DNA of 9,145 nt from Chloroflexota bacterium (GTDB lineage Bacteria > Chloroflexota > Dehalococcoidia > Lucifugimonadales > JADFKI01): the NCBI GenBank assembly GCA_009838595.1, contig VXRI01000355.1:1-9145 (forward strand). The letters are read 5' to 3'. Both the position numbers and the translations under genes were made by a program. The notes beneath the pieces are model-generated. The model made no database searches. It saw nothing but the letters and a program-made list of their open reading frames with translations, and was not told where the DNA came from. Below, piece after piece: positions 1-6,391 of this stretch. Each line of letters starts with the position of its first letter. The first letter of the stretch is position 1.

Positions 1-170
1 CTCTTTACCGCCTCGGAGTAGTAACTGCGATTGCCGCCGGGCGTGAACTTGTAGAAGCAGTCTCCGCAACGATATGACTGCCTGCCCCTGGAACGACCAT
101 ACTTGGGCAATCGGTTAGAGCCACAGTGAGGGCAACGCAATTCATGCCTGTATGCCGCCGCATCTTCCAT
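1..170 (-). CDS. IS1-like transposase, N-terminal zinc ribbon (partial, runs off window start)
   Basis: The minus strand from an ATG at 170 is open to the window edge (56 codons). The product begins MEDAAAYRHELRCPHCGSN and contains two Cys pairs, CPHC at residues 13-16 and CGDC about 20 residues later, followed by a Lys/Arg-rich stretch (SEAVKR). This C-x2-C / C-x2-C ribbon, with an RG-rich linker between the pairs, is the DNA-binding head of IS1-type (InsA-like) and related transposases; the DDE catalytic part would lie outside the window. A purine-rich AGAGAGG stands just before the ATG with short spacing, which supports this start. The exact IS family cannot be fixed from 56 residues; IS1595-like or other ribbon-bearing transposases are alternatives. 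No terminal inverted repeat of this element is evident in 171-260. Confidence 0.7.
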   Translation of the reverse strand, partial: MEDAAAYRHELRCPHCGSNRLPKYGRSRGRQSYRCGDCFYKFTPGGNRSYYSEAVK

Positions 171-191
171 TCACCTCTCTCTTATTCTCTT

Positions 192-219
192 ATTTTACTA
201 TTCCAATACGTATGAGCAA
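192..219 (-). promoter_or_regulatory. Possible promoter of the IS1-like transposase
   Basis: On the minus strand a TAAAAT box (192-197) is preceded, after a 16-bp spacer, by TTGCTC (214-219). The -10 matches consensus at five of six positions but the -35 at only three. It lies about 20 bp upstream of the ATG at 170, which would give a very short leader. This is a motif match only. Confidence 0.3.
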
Positions 220-261
220 TACATAGGATTGCGCGCCGCATTTATAAGCAAATGTTAGAGC

Positions 262-276
262 AGGGCAATCGCATCT
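262..276 (+). repeat. Left terminal inverted repeat of the ISAs1 element
   Basis: AGGGCAATCGCATCT is the exact reverse complement of 1168-1182. A preceding C (261) would give the CAGGG end I remember as common in ISAs1-family termini, but the opposite end does not match at that base. Confidence 0.82.
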
Positions 277-287
277 AAATCAAGCTT

Positions 288-342
288 GGTACATCCTGCA
301 TAGCTCAATTCCTTTCAGGAGTTGAGCTATGCAGGATGTACC
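288..342 (+). promoter_or_regulatory. Long hairpin covering the transposase ribosome binding site and start codon
   Basis: The arms 288-308 and 322-342 are perfect 21-bp reverse complements. Pairing continues through 309-312 with 318-321 (one G-T pair), leaving a five-base loop TTTCA at 313-317. The Shine-Dalgarno AGGAG (317-321) and the ATG (329-331) of the transposase both lie in the 3' arm. In a transcript entering from outside the element both would be masked. Fold-back repression of this kind is known for transposases of other IS families such as IS10 and IS50; applying it here is inference. Confidence 0.7.
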
Positions 343-1168
343 GCTTTCCATACTGGAGCAATTTTCGCAGTTGAAGGACCCACGAGTTGACAGAACGAAG
401 CGTCACAAACTGACAGATGTGATAGCCATAGCAATATGCACGGTGATTTGCGGCGCGAACGGCTGGACTGCTGTTGAGTTGTTCTGCAAGTCGAAGCAGT
501 CTTAGTTGAAGACCTTCTTGGAACTGCCACACGGGCATACCGTCTCACGACACAGTCGGTCGCATCTTCGCAATACTGGACGCCGGGCGCGCTGCTTTAT
601 GGACTGGGTGAGCGCGGTAAGCGACTTCACGAAGGGAGATGAGGTAGCGATAGACGGTAAGACACTGAGGTGCTTCGCAGACAGGGGAAAGGGCAAGTCG
701 GCGTTGCATCTTGTGAGCGCGTGGTCGTCTGCGAACCGATTGGTTCTGGGACAGAGTAAAATTGAGAGTCATTCCAACGAGATAACGGCGATACCGGAGT
801 TGCTTCGAACTCTGGATGTGTCGGGCTGCATAGTGACGATGGACGCAATTGGCTGCTAGAAGAAGGTGGCTAGGGAGATAGTGGAACCGGGAGCGGACTA
901 TGTGCTTGCGCTCAAGGGGAACCAGCGTGAGTTGTACGATGATGTAAAGGACACCTTCGAGCAGAAGGATGGAGGTGTGCTGGATACGGGCTTTCGTGAG
1001 GATGAGAGTCGAGTGCGGAAGGTGGATAGCGCGGAGAACTTGTCGATACTACGGCGCCTGGCGATGAACCTGCTCAAGCAGGACAAGAGCGTGAAGGTGG
1101 GCGTAGAAGCCAAGCGCAAGAGGGCGGGATGGGATGAAAAGTATCTGCTGAAAATCCTCTCACAATAA
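329..1168 (+). pseudogene. ISAs1-family transposase, multiply disrupted
   Basis: Reading one frame through the stops gives 279 codons that align with ISAs1-type (DDE, 'H-repeat-associated') transposases of about 370-380 residues. Family landmarks in order are DPRVDRTKRHKLTDVIAIAI near the N-terminus, AIDGKTLR (first catalytic Asp), SNEITAIPELLR, TMDAIGC (second Asp), DYVLALKGNQ, and near the end FREDESRVRK and RAGWDEKYLLKIL. Damage seen: TAG at 503-505 where a Trp is expected; one extra G at 533-535, so that the GIPSHDTVGRIFAILDAG stretch reads in another frame until about 593, where a deletion of roughly 7 bases restores it; TAG at 857-859 where Gln follows IGC; and a gap of roughly 90-100 codons near 970-982. 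That deletion removes the segment expected to hold the catalytic Glu. AGGAG seven bases before ATG sets the start. The gene is certainly non-functional. Confidence 0.88.
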
Positions 1169-1182
1169 GATGCGATTGCCCT
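1168..1182 (-). repeat. Right terminal inverted repeat of the ISAs1 element
   Basis: AGATGCGATTGCCCT is the exact reverse complement of 262-276. The transposase stop codon TAA (1166-1168) shares its last base with this repeat, so the reading frame runs right up to the element end. Confidence 0.82.
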
Positions 1183-1312
1183 CCATTGCAGAGAAAATTG
1201 CGACATCCGCGGGAAAGTTCTGATACTTCCGTTGAAGTAAACCCTGGGAGTCACACCCGTGTATCCTGATGTAAGCAGCGGCATATTCAGGTGACTACAA
1301 TATCCTCGATGG

Positions 1313-1625
1313 TTAGGGAGCGCCAACCGCCTTAAGCGCCTTCTCAAGGTGATAATATTCGAGAAACGATATGTGTTGAGCAGCGTATAGAAAGTATCTT
1401 CACTCATTTCACACATGGAACTTCAAGCCTGGATATGAGGTCGTCTGCCTCAGTTATGCCTTGCTCGCGCATGGCGGTGTACAGAGCGAGTTTCGCCGCC
1501 ATTGCGAAAGGAATCTCTATGAGCGTCTGCCCATCTACAATAGGATTGGGGGACGGGATGTCTTCGTCATCATTGACATACCATCCGAGCGCGATGCGTG
1601 GGCAATCCGCTGATGCGAACTTCAT
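1313..1625 (-). pseudogene. HicB-type antitoxin remnant (C-terminal part, degraded)
   Basis: An ATG at 1625 with GGGAG six bases upstream opens a 73-codon frame ending in TGA at 1404-1406. Residues 27-45 (EDIPSPNPIVDGQTLIEIP) and then FAMAAKLALYTAMREQGITEA resemble the linker and helix-turn-helix start of HicB-family antitoxins, which usually read AAKLALYxAMREQGIS-xxELARRLG. The resemblance continues past the TGA in the same frame (VKILSIRCSTHI), then shifts frame into FLEYYHLEKALKAVGAP with a TAA at 1313-1315, like the closing helix 'LEKALKALG' of the family. The usual N-terminal HicB fold is missing and no HicA-like toxin is seen on either side. Either the first 73 residues are still made as a truncated protein, or the locus is dead; I favour the second. 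The family call comes from motif memory. Confidence 0.5.
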
Positions 1626-1821
1626 GATGATCTCCCTGTGCAAGACGGATCTAATTCAAACCGCAATCTGTTCCTTCGGGCATATCGCCACGCACTCCTG
1701 GCGGACTCTCTTCCGTTCATGCATCAATGGTAGCATGCGGAGATACCACGCAATGGCTGCGAGGTAGGGGACAGGGGATGAAATACAGCGCTCGGAAACG
1801 CTACCGACGCAATCCGGTAAA
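1626..1821. other. Gene-free stretch between the HicB remnant and the ltrA promoter
   Basis: No reading frame here on either strand carries recognisable protein motifs. A 22-codon minus-strand frame starts at an ATG near 1723 and ends before the HicB remnant; it shows neither HicA-like nor HicB N-terminal sequence. No repeat, tRNA or hairpin stands out. This is likely decayed DNA. Confidence 0.5.
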
Positions 1822-1850
1822 TTGACAGGAAACAGGCTACGCCATAAACT
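1822..1850 (+). promoter_or_regulatory. Sigma-70-type promoter of ltrA
   Basis: A perfect TTGACA (1822-1827) is followed by a 17-bp spacer and TAAACT (1845-1850), four of six matches to TATAAT. Transcription would start near 1857, giving a leader of about 80 bases before the TTG at 1939. It is the best promoter-like sequence in the window and faces the intact membrane-protein gene. Confidence 0.6.
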
Positions 1851-1938
1851 ATTTTGCGCTTTAATTGTTCATAGGCATGCTCGCGCCGACATCCATTACA
1901 GAAACCGAGTATGACACTTTGCTAGAGGCCAAGGTGAA

Positions 1939-3141
1939 TTGATTAGAACCTACTTCAAGCGAATGCGCCCGTTGTGGCAGCCCCCTCATGCCCATCGCGG
2001 CGTGGATAGGGAGCGGACTGTCAGCTTTTTGGAGCTCTTCTACGACCTTGTCTATGTGGTGCTGATTGCCGCCGTTGCTCATAACCTAGCAGGGCACATG
2101 AACTGGGTATCGGTAGGGGAATTCTTTGTCGTATTCAGCCTGGTTTGGATTGCCTGGCTCAACGGAAGCGCAGAATACGACCTGCAGGGTCGTGAGGAAA
2201 TTCGAACCCGGGTATTCACTTTCGTCCAGATGCTGCTTGTGGCGCTGCTGGCGGTTTATGCATCTTGGGGTAAAGACGGCCGAGACGAGTTTGCCATAGT
2301 GTATGGCGTGTTCTGTGGAGTGCTCGCGTGGCTGTGGTTTACGGCGCATCTCCAGGCAGACGAGCGGCACAAACGGACATTTCGCCTCTATCTGGCGCTG
2401 ACTCTCTTAAGCGCCGCATCCGTAGTCGGCTCGGTGTTCGTTCCGCTGGTGGCACAACTCTGGGTCTGGGGAATCACGGCGCTTGTCTGGATATGCACAA
2501 GTTTCTTTATCTTTCGCGCAAGTTTGTCAGGACCTGGTGAGGTAGTCCTCGTCTCCGAGTCGCTGGTAGAAAGGTTCGGTCTCTTTACTATCATCGTTCT
2601 CGGTGAGGTTGTAGTCGGCGTCGTGGACGGAATCTCGGCGTCCGCGCATAATTTGCAGACCGTCACAACGGGCATGTTGGCATTAGGAATCGGTTTCGGC
2701 CTTTGGTGGAACTACTTCGACCTGACTGGGCGCCGCCTGCCACGGCAGGATAGGACTGGCTTGCCAATCTGGATTATATTGCACCTTCCGCTTACTCTGT
2801 CGATAGCGGCGGCAGGCGCAGCCATGGTCAGCGTTATTGAACATGCGGGGGATTTGCGCGCTCCGGAAATCGCCACCTGGGTACTCAACGGCTCGGTGGC
2901 GATAAGCCTGCTAACCATTGCAGTCATTGTGCCTACCCTTCAAGACTGGTCCCGCTATCGAAGTATATTCCTGGTTACATCCATACTAATGGCAATACTG
3001 GCTATCGGCATTGTACCCCTCAGCCTGCTGCGCCCTGGCCCAATGGCTCTGGTCTCAATGCTGCTGGGGGTTCTTGCGCTGGTGTGGGCAATCGCCGTCA
3101 TCCGATGGCTTATGACCGAAGGTGAAACAGCAACTTCTTAG
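1939..3141 (+). CDS. ltrA: Low temperature requirement protein A (LtrA) family membrane protein
   Basis: This intact 400-residue protein is nearly all membrane helices. The family signature is clear: a short basic N-terminus, then RERTVSFLELFYDLVYVVLI (residues 24-43) and later ERFGLFTIIVLGEVVVGV (211-228), matching the RxxTxxELFFDLVFV and ERFGLFTIIxLGE motifs of LtrA proteins. Hydrophobic segments lie near 30-52, 55-79, 92-111, 118-136, 147-194 (two helices), 213-232, 244-265, 275-303, 311-334, 344-365 and 369-392, about eleven or twelve in all, which fits the family. LtrA was named from a Listeria mutant unable to grow in the cold; its biochemical role is not established. The start is TTG, with AAGG four bases before it; a TGA at 1912-1914 closes the frame upstream and no ATG is available before residue 9. 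It stands alone downstream of a good promoter and between broken genes, so it may have arrived with, or survived in, a turnover region. Confidence 0.9.
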   Translation: MIRTYFKRMRPLWQPPHAHRGVDRERTVSFLELFYDLVYVVLIAAVAHNLAGHMNWVSVGEFFVVFSLVWIAWLNGSAEYDLQGREEIRTRVFTFVQMLLVALLAVYASWGKDGRDEFAIVYGVFCGVLAWLWFTAHLQADERHKRTFRLYLALTLLSAASVVGSVFVPLVAQLWVWGITALVWICTSFFIFRASLSGPGEVVLVSESLVERFGLFTIIVLGEVVVGVVDGISASAHNLQTVTTGMLALGIGFGLWWNYFDLTGRRLPRQDRTGLPIWIILHLPLTLSIAAAGAAMVSVIEHAGDLRAPEIATWVLNGSVAISLLTIAVIVPTLQDWSRYRSIFLVTSILMAILAIGIVPLSLLRPGPMALVSMLLGVLALVWAIAVIRWLMTEGETATS

Positions 3142-3153
3142 TTTCAGGCGTTG

Positions 3154-3273
3154 TCAGGTAAACAGGGCAAGCCCGACTTCTCTCCGCGCGTAGTTGATGC
3201 GGTCTCTGATACGCGTCTCAAGCGGGGCGATTTCGTAGCCGATGTCGGCGAGCATAGGACTGTTATCCACTAG
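3154..3273 (-). pseudogene. Unidentified gene fragment, C-terminal end only
   Basis: The minus strand reads MLADIGYEIAPLETRIRDRI and continues NYARREVGLALFT before a TGA at 3154-3156. Residue composition and codon third positions (mostly G or C) look like real coding sequence. The opposite strand in this interval holds nothing else, while the arylsulfotransferase remnant begins at about 3278. The frame stays open further upstream, but there it is antisense to that remnant and its translation is Ser-rich and shadow-like, so the authentic part probably ends near 3273. I do not recognise the family. It looks like the tail of a gene whose body was lost at the 3275 junction. Its stop is 12 bases from the ltrA stop, in convergent orientation. 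Confidence 0.35.
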
Positions 3274-3277
3274 GTAG

Positions 3278-4093
3278 ATGTGCGGCGCTATGCTCGAAGC
3301 GGACTGGCAGGGCAATGTCGTCTGGGAACACAAGGACATGATGCACCACAGTGACGCGCGGCGCACGGAGTCCGGCGGCGCACTGTATCTCGGATTGTAT
3401 CGCGTGCCGGACGACTTCGCCAAGACAGTGAAGGGCGGCCTTCCGCTGGAAGAAGGCAACGATATGTGGGCGGACGAGCCGGTCGAAGTGGACGCCAAGG
3501 GCAATCGCGTCTGGTCGTGGCTCGCGCATGAGCATTTGGATGTGGAGACGGAGGCGCTGATATTCAACCATCCGCGTGAGAACTGGACGCACGGCAACAC
3601 CATCGCGCCACTGCCGAACGACCGCGTACTGGCCAGATTCCAAAGTATTTCTACGGTGTACATTATCGACAAGGCGACGGGCGATGTAGAGTGGAAGCTA
3701 GGCGGGGATGTACTCGCGCAGCAGCACGACCCGTGTATGCTGGACAATGGCAATGTGCTCATCTTCGACAACGGCACGCAGCGGCACAACGACGCGTTCT
3801 TCTTCGCGCGCGTAATCGAAGTTGACCCATCCATGAACGAAATCGTCTGGGAATACCGCGACAGGCCGATGCTCAACTTTCACAGCAACATAATATCAGG
3901 TGCGCGGCGACTGCCAAACGGCAATACGCTGATTGTCGAAGGCTTCTTCGGGCGGATGTTTCAGGTTACGACCGCAGGCGAAGTCGTGTGAGAATACATC
4001 AACCCGAAGTTCCCCGAGAATCCGTTCTTCGGAGAAAGCAATGCCGTCTTCCGCGCAGAACACTACATGCCGGGCGAGATTGCGGGGCTTTAA
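3278..4093 (+). pseudogene. Arylsulfotransferase (ASST)-like beta-propeller protein, N-truncated, with internal TGA
   Basis: The frame from ATG 3278 gives 237 residues, then TGA (3989-3991), then 33 more codons in the same frame to TAA 4091-4093. The sequence is made of propeller-blade repeats: ADWQGNVVWE (residues 9-18), VDAKGNRVWSWLAHEHLD (71-88), DKATGDVEWKLGG (131-143), QHDPCMLDNGNVLIFDNG (149-166), ARRLPNGNTLIVEG (209-222). His-containing motifs MHHSDARR, WTHGNTI and QQHDP match those of ASST-like proteins, which transfer sulfate between phenolic compounds or have unknown roles. The TGA falls in GEVV-(W)-EYINP, where homologues have Trp, so TGG to TGA is the simple explanation; the tail NAVFRAEHYMPGEIAGL is the normal family ending. 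A TAG directly precedes the ATG, and roughly 100 N-terminal residues, including any export signal, are missing. No Shine-Dalgarno is apparent. It is almost certainly a pseudogene. Confidence 0.75.
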
Positions 4094-4130
4094 TGCTTTG
4101 CACGGAATAACAGGGTTGATATAACTCTGA

Positions 4131-4163
4131 CCTGTCCTGCATATCCTGTGCATTGATGTTAAG
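4131..4163 (+). repeat. ATCCTGT-type intergenic repeat, copy 1
   Basis: This lies between the convergent ASST remnant and the ribonuclease gene. It contains CCTGTCCTGCATATCCTG followed by TGCATTGATG, a tandem-like arrangement of CCTG units about 10 bases apart. A related arrangement occurs on the opposite strand at 6468-6500. Short repeats of this type are common between genes in several environmental phyla, as I recall. No T-tract terminator hairpin is seen here for either flanking gene. Confidence 0.4.
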
Positions 4164-4170
4164 TTTGCGC

Positions 4171-6249
4171 CTAGTCTTTATTCTGTAAATGGATGAAATT
4201 GGCGCGCTTCTCCCACAAGTCAACGCTGTGTAGGCGCAGGATTACGGTTTCTCCGGGCAGGATGTTGTCAGGCAGGCGGGCTCTTACGCGGAACGGGTAG
4301 GCGGTTAGTTCTAGCAATGCCGAGCGGCGCGGCTGGTTTTCCAACACAACGGCATCGAACAGCGCAGCGTCCTCTTCGTCGGGCGTTCGCTCCATTCGCA
4401 GCTTGAAGTACTTTAGCAGCCAGTAGCGGCGGCGTTCGTCTTCCAGCTTGCCCATGGCGCGCAGTTGCACATCGGCGCGCCCCGCGACGCTCGTTATATC
4501 CTCTATGCTGTACAGCGGCTCGCCATGGCTGAGGTAGTAGGAAATCTGGCGCTGCATCACCATATCGGGGTAACGACGCAGCGGCGATGTCGCCTGTATG
4601 TATGCCTGCACACCCAAGCCGCCGTGCGGAGCGGCAGTCGTGCCGCTCTGCGCGGGCGCGAAACGGCGCAGCATAAGATACTGACGCAGCTGCCCGTCCC
4701 CTACATTCACTCCGGGGGGTAAGTTCGCGCCCAAGTCGCTGAGGTCAGGCGCAGTCTGCGAGCGATACGCAGCCGGTATTTCATGGTCGCGACAGAACGC
4801 CGCAAGCAGAGAGTTGCACAGCACCATACACTCGGCGACCATCTGCCGAGCTGCCGATTCTCGCTGCACTACGCGGACGCGGACATCGTCCGGCGATACT
4901 ATCTTGATGATCATCTCCGCTCTGTCGATGTTCACCGCACCTGCCAACTCTCGCCGCCGTTTCAGCGCTTCCGCAAGCGTGTGAAGCGCCGCCAGCGTGG
5001 CGTGGTAATCGTGCGTAGTGTCCGCAATCGCCGTGTTCGCGTCGTCGTAGGACAGCGCGCGGTCGCTGATGATGACAGACGGCTTGACCGCGTAGTGCAG
5101 TACTGTGCCGCCCGCGTCTATGTCCGCAACCAGGCTGAGCGCGGCGCGGCGCTTGCCCGCTTCTAGGCTGCCCTTGTTGTGCGATACGGCGGTCGGCAGC
5201 ATCGGAATCTTACGGTCAGGGATGTACAAGCTCGCCATTCGCAAATTTGCGGTGTCGTCTAGCGCGCCGCCCTGCGGAATGAGCGCGCCCGCATCGGTGA
5301 TATGCACCCCAAGACGATACTTGGCAGCCGCGCCCGAGTTCGCGTCAGTGTCGTCAAGCAGTTCTAACGAAAGGGCGTCGTCTCTGTCCTGCGTGTCCGC
5401 GTCGTCGATGGTGAACGGGCGCAGGTGCGTCATATCGATGCGACCCGGGGCGTCCAGCAATTCCATTTCGCTGACGCTTTCGGCTGCGGATAGGGCGTCG
5501 TCAGAGAACGCTTCAGCGATGTCGTCTCGCAGCAGTTCGATAGGCTCATCGGCTTCGAGCGCGCCGCAGAAGACCAGCGAATCGAATGCGAGTCTCTGCA
5601 AATTGCCGCTCTTGCGCTCCATCTTGTCGAGCAGTGATTTGACCAGCGCGCTGCGCGTGTAATCGTCGCCGTGCGCCGCGAATTCGCGGATGCTGTTCAC
5701 GAGCATCTGCTGGTGCGTAGTGAGGGTGGGCGGCAGTTCGCCACGTTCTAAGCAGGCTAACAGATCGTCGGCTTCTGCGGCTTGCTGCGCCTGTCGTTTG
5801 CGCCTTGCGAGCGTCTCTTCGACAGCGGACGGCGCGCGCGGTATGTAGCCTGCCTTGCCGTCCTCGCCGGTCTTGCCCGCTTCGAAATACAGCGAGTCGC
5901 GGTCTAGGCAGAGCAGCAATGCGACCTGCTGCGCTGCGTCCGCCTCGCTTCCCCAGTATAGTTCCGCTAATTCAGAGAATGTCCATGCAATCCGTTCGTC
6001 GCTGACGACTTCCCACAGTTCGGCAATATCCACATCGGACGCGATGCCTTCGCTCTGCTGCCGAAAGGCGGCAACTTGCTCATCTCCTTCTGCGAAGACT
6101 TGCGTGGCTAGCACGATGCGTTCGGACGGCAGGCGCGCTTCTTTCCTGCGCCGCACGGCAACGCGCACACGCGAGGCTTCGACATTCACCACGCGAGCGA
6201 TGGTGATGCCGCCGCTCATCCGCGCCGCGACGAGTTCGCCCGGCTTCAT
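4171..6249 (-). CDS. RNB-domain 3'-5' exoribonuclease (RNase II/R superfamily)
   Basis: This 692-residue protein should degrade single-stranded RNA processively from the 3' end to 5'-nucleotides in the cytoplasm. The RNB catalytic core begins near residue 279 with FTIDDADTQDRDDALS; D282, D288, D290 and D291 correspond to the four metal-binding Asp of E. coli RNase II (D201, D207, D209, D210). Further family motifs are VHITDAG (315-321), LYIPDRKIPMLP (341-352) and ATSPLRRYPD (553-562), the last carrying the catalytic Arg. Residues about 1-50 (KPGELVAARMSGG...) form a small beta-barrel-like N-terminus, and 640-690 a degenerate S1-like tail, as in cyanobacterial and plastid RNR-type enzymes rather than classical RNase R with cold-shock domains. 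The start is chosen at ATG 6247-6249 because AAAGGA lies seven bases upstream; a longer version from TTG at 6315 lacks such a site. Stop is TAG. Which of RNase II or R it replaces cannot be told. Confidence 0.9.
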   Translation of the reverse strand: MKPGELVAARMSGGITIARVVNVEASRVRVAVRRRKEARLPSERIVLATQVFAEGDEQVAAFRQQSEGIASDVDIAELWEVVSDERIAWTFSELAELYWGSEADAAQQVALLLCLDRDSLYFEAGKTGEDGKAGYIPRAPSAVEETLARRKRQAQQAAEADDLLACLERGELPPTLTTHQQMLVNSIREFAAHGDDYTRSALVKSLLDKMERKSGNLQRLAFDSLVFCGALEADEPIELLRDDIAEAFSDDALSAAESVSEMELLDAPGRIDMTHLRPFTIDDADTQDRDDALSLELLDDTDANSGAAAKYRLGVHITDAGALIPQGGALDDTANLRMASLYIPDRKIPMLPTAVSHNKGSLEAGKRRAALSLVADIDAGGTVLHYAVKPSVIISDRALSYDDANTAIADTTHDYHATLAALHTLAEALKRRRELAGAVNIDRAEMIIKIVSPDDVRVRVVQRESAARQMVAECMVLCNSLLAAFCRDHEIPAAYRSQTAPDLSDLGANLPPGVNVGDGQLRQYLMLRRFAPAQSGTTAAPHGGLGVQAYIQATSPLRRYPDMVMQRQISYYLSHGEPLYSIEDITSVAGRADVQLRAMGKLEDERRRYWLLKYFKLRMERTPDEEDAALFDAVVLENQPRRSALLELTAYPFRVRARLPDNILPGETVILRLHSVDLWEKRANFIHLQNKD

Positions 6250-6332
6250 AGCGAAATCCTTTGGCAATTCAGACGCGGCGAGTCTATTCGGGACATTCGT
6301 GACAGTGTCTTGCAACGAGTGCGGCTTTTCAT
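6246..6332 (-). CDS. Possible 28-residue leader peptide coupled to the ribonuclease gene
   Basis: ATG at 6330-6332 is preceded by AGGAAAG (6338-6344) with a five-base gap. The frame runs 28 codons and ends in a TGA (6246-6248) that overlaps the ribonuclease ATG as ATGA, the classical arrangement for translational coupling. The peptide, beginning MKSRTRCKTLSRMSRIDSPR, is rich in Arg, Ser and Lys and has no known motif. The good Shine-Dalgarno and exact overlap favour a real leader; a chance frame of this length is also quite possible. Note that the ribonuclease has its own Shine-Dalgarno inside this ORF. Confidence 0.3.
   Translation of the reverse strand: MKSRTRCKTLSRMSRIDSPRLNCQRISL
6257..6262 (-). 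promoter_or_regulatory. Ribosome binding site deciding the ribonuclease start
   Basis: AAAGGA on the minus strand stands seven bases before the ATG at 6247-6249. It selects this ATG over the upstream in-frame TTG at 6313-6315. Confidence 0.6.
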
Positions 6333-6391
6333 TACGACTTTCCTGCCCGCGCGAGTATGATCATCAACACGACCGTTACTCCCCATCCTAA

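Larger units (their letters stand above)
261..1183 (+). mobile_element. ISAs1-family insertion sequence, internally deleted and non-autonomous
   Basis: The element is bounded by perfect 15-bp inverted repeats (262-276 and 1168-1182) and encloses one decayed ISAs1-type transposase reading frame. At about 0.92 kb it is shorter than typical ISAs1 members (roughly 1.2-1.4 kb), and the loss matches a deletion in the transposase C-terminal half. If the termini are extended by one base (C at 261, mismatched at 1183), the flanks 251-260 and 1184-1193 agree at 6 of 10 positions. That could be a worn target duplication of the length usual for this family, but it is not convincing. The ends may still be usable in trans by a related transposase. 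Confidence 0.75.

Noticed and set aside
503..859. Amber (TAG) read-through or pyrrolysine-like recoding in the transposase, since both internal stops are TAG
   Set aside because: TAG terminates all four otherwise intact genes here (ltrA, ribonuclease, oxidoreductase, cimA), and the transposase also has frame damage and a large deletion that recoding cannot repair.
251..1193. Ten-base target duplication flanking the ISAs1 element (251-260 and 1184-1193)
   Set aside because: Only 6 of 10 positions agree, which is too weak to claim; it is mentioned only as a possibility.
898..1416. A 172-codon minus-strand open frame across the end of the ISAs1 element
   Set aside because: It is antisense to recognisable transposase sequence, crosses the element boundary, and its Ser/Arg-rich translation has no motif. 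Part of it reads the HicB tail in a wrong frame.
3277..3876. Long minus-strand open frame opposite the ASST-like remnant
   Set aside because: The plus strand encodes clear propeller repeats; the antisense product is Ser-rich shadow sequence. Only its last 30-40 codons (3154-3273) lie outside the remnant and were kept as a separate fragment.
6250..6315. Longer ribonuclease start at the TTG (6313-6315)
   Set aside because: There is no Shine-Dalgarno before the TTG, whereas the ATG at 6247-6249 has AAAGGA at seven bases and gives a family-like KPGELV N-terminus.
4465..6391. Several plus-strand open frames (up to 185 codons) opposite the ribonuclease gene
   Set aside because: They are antisense shadows in a GC-rich gene whose minus-strand product has a complete RNB catalytic motif set.
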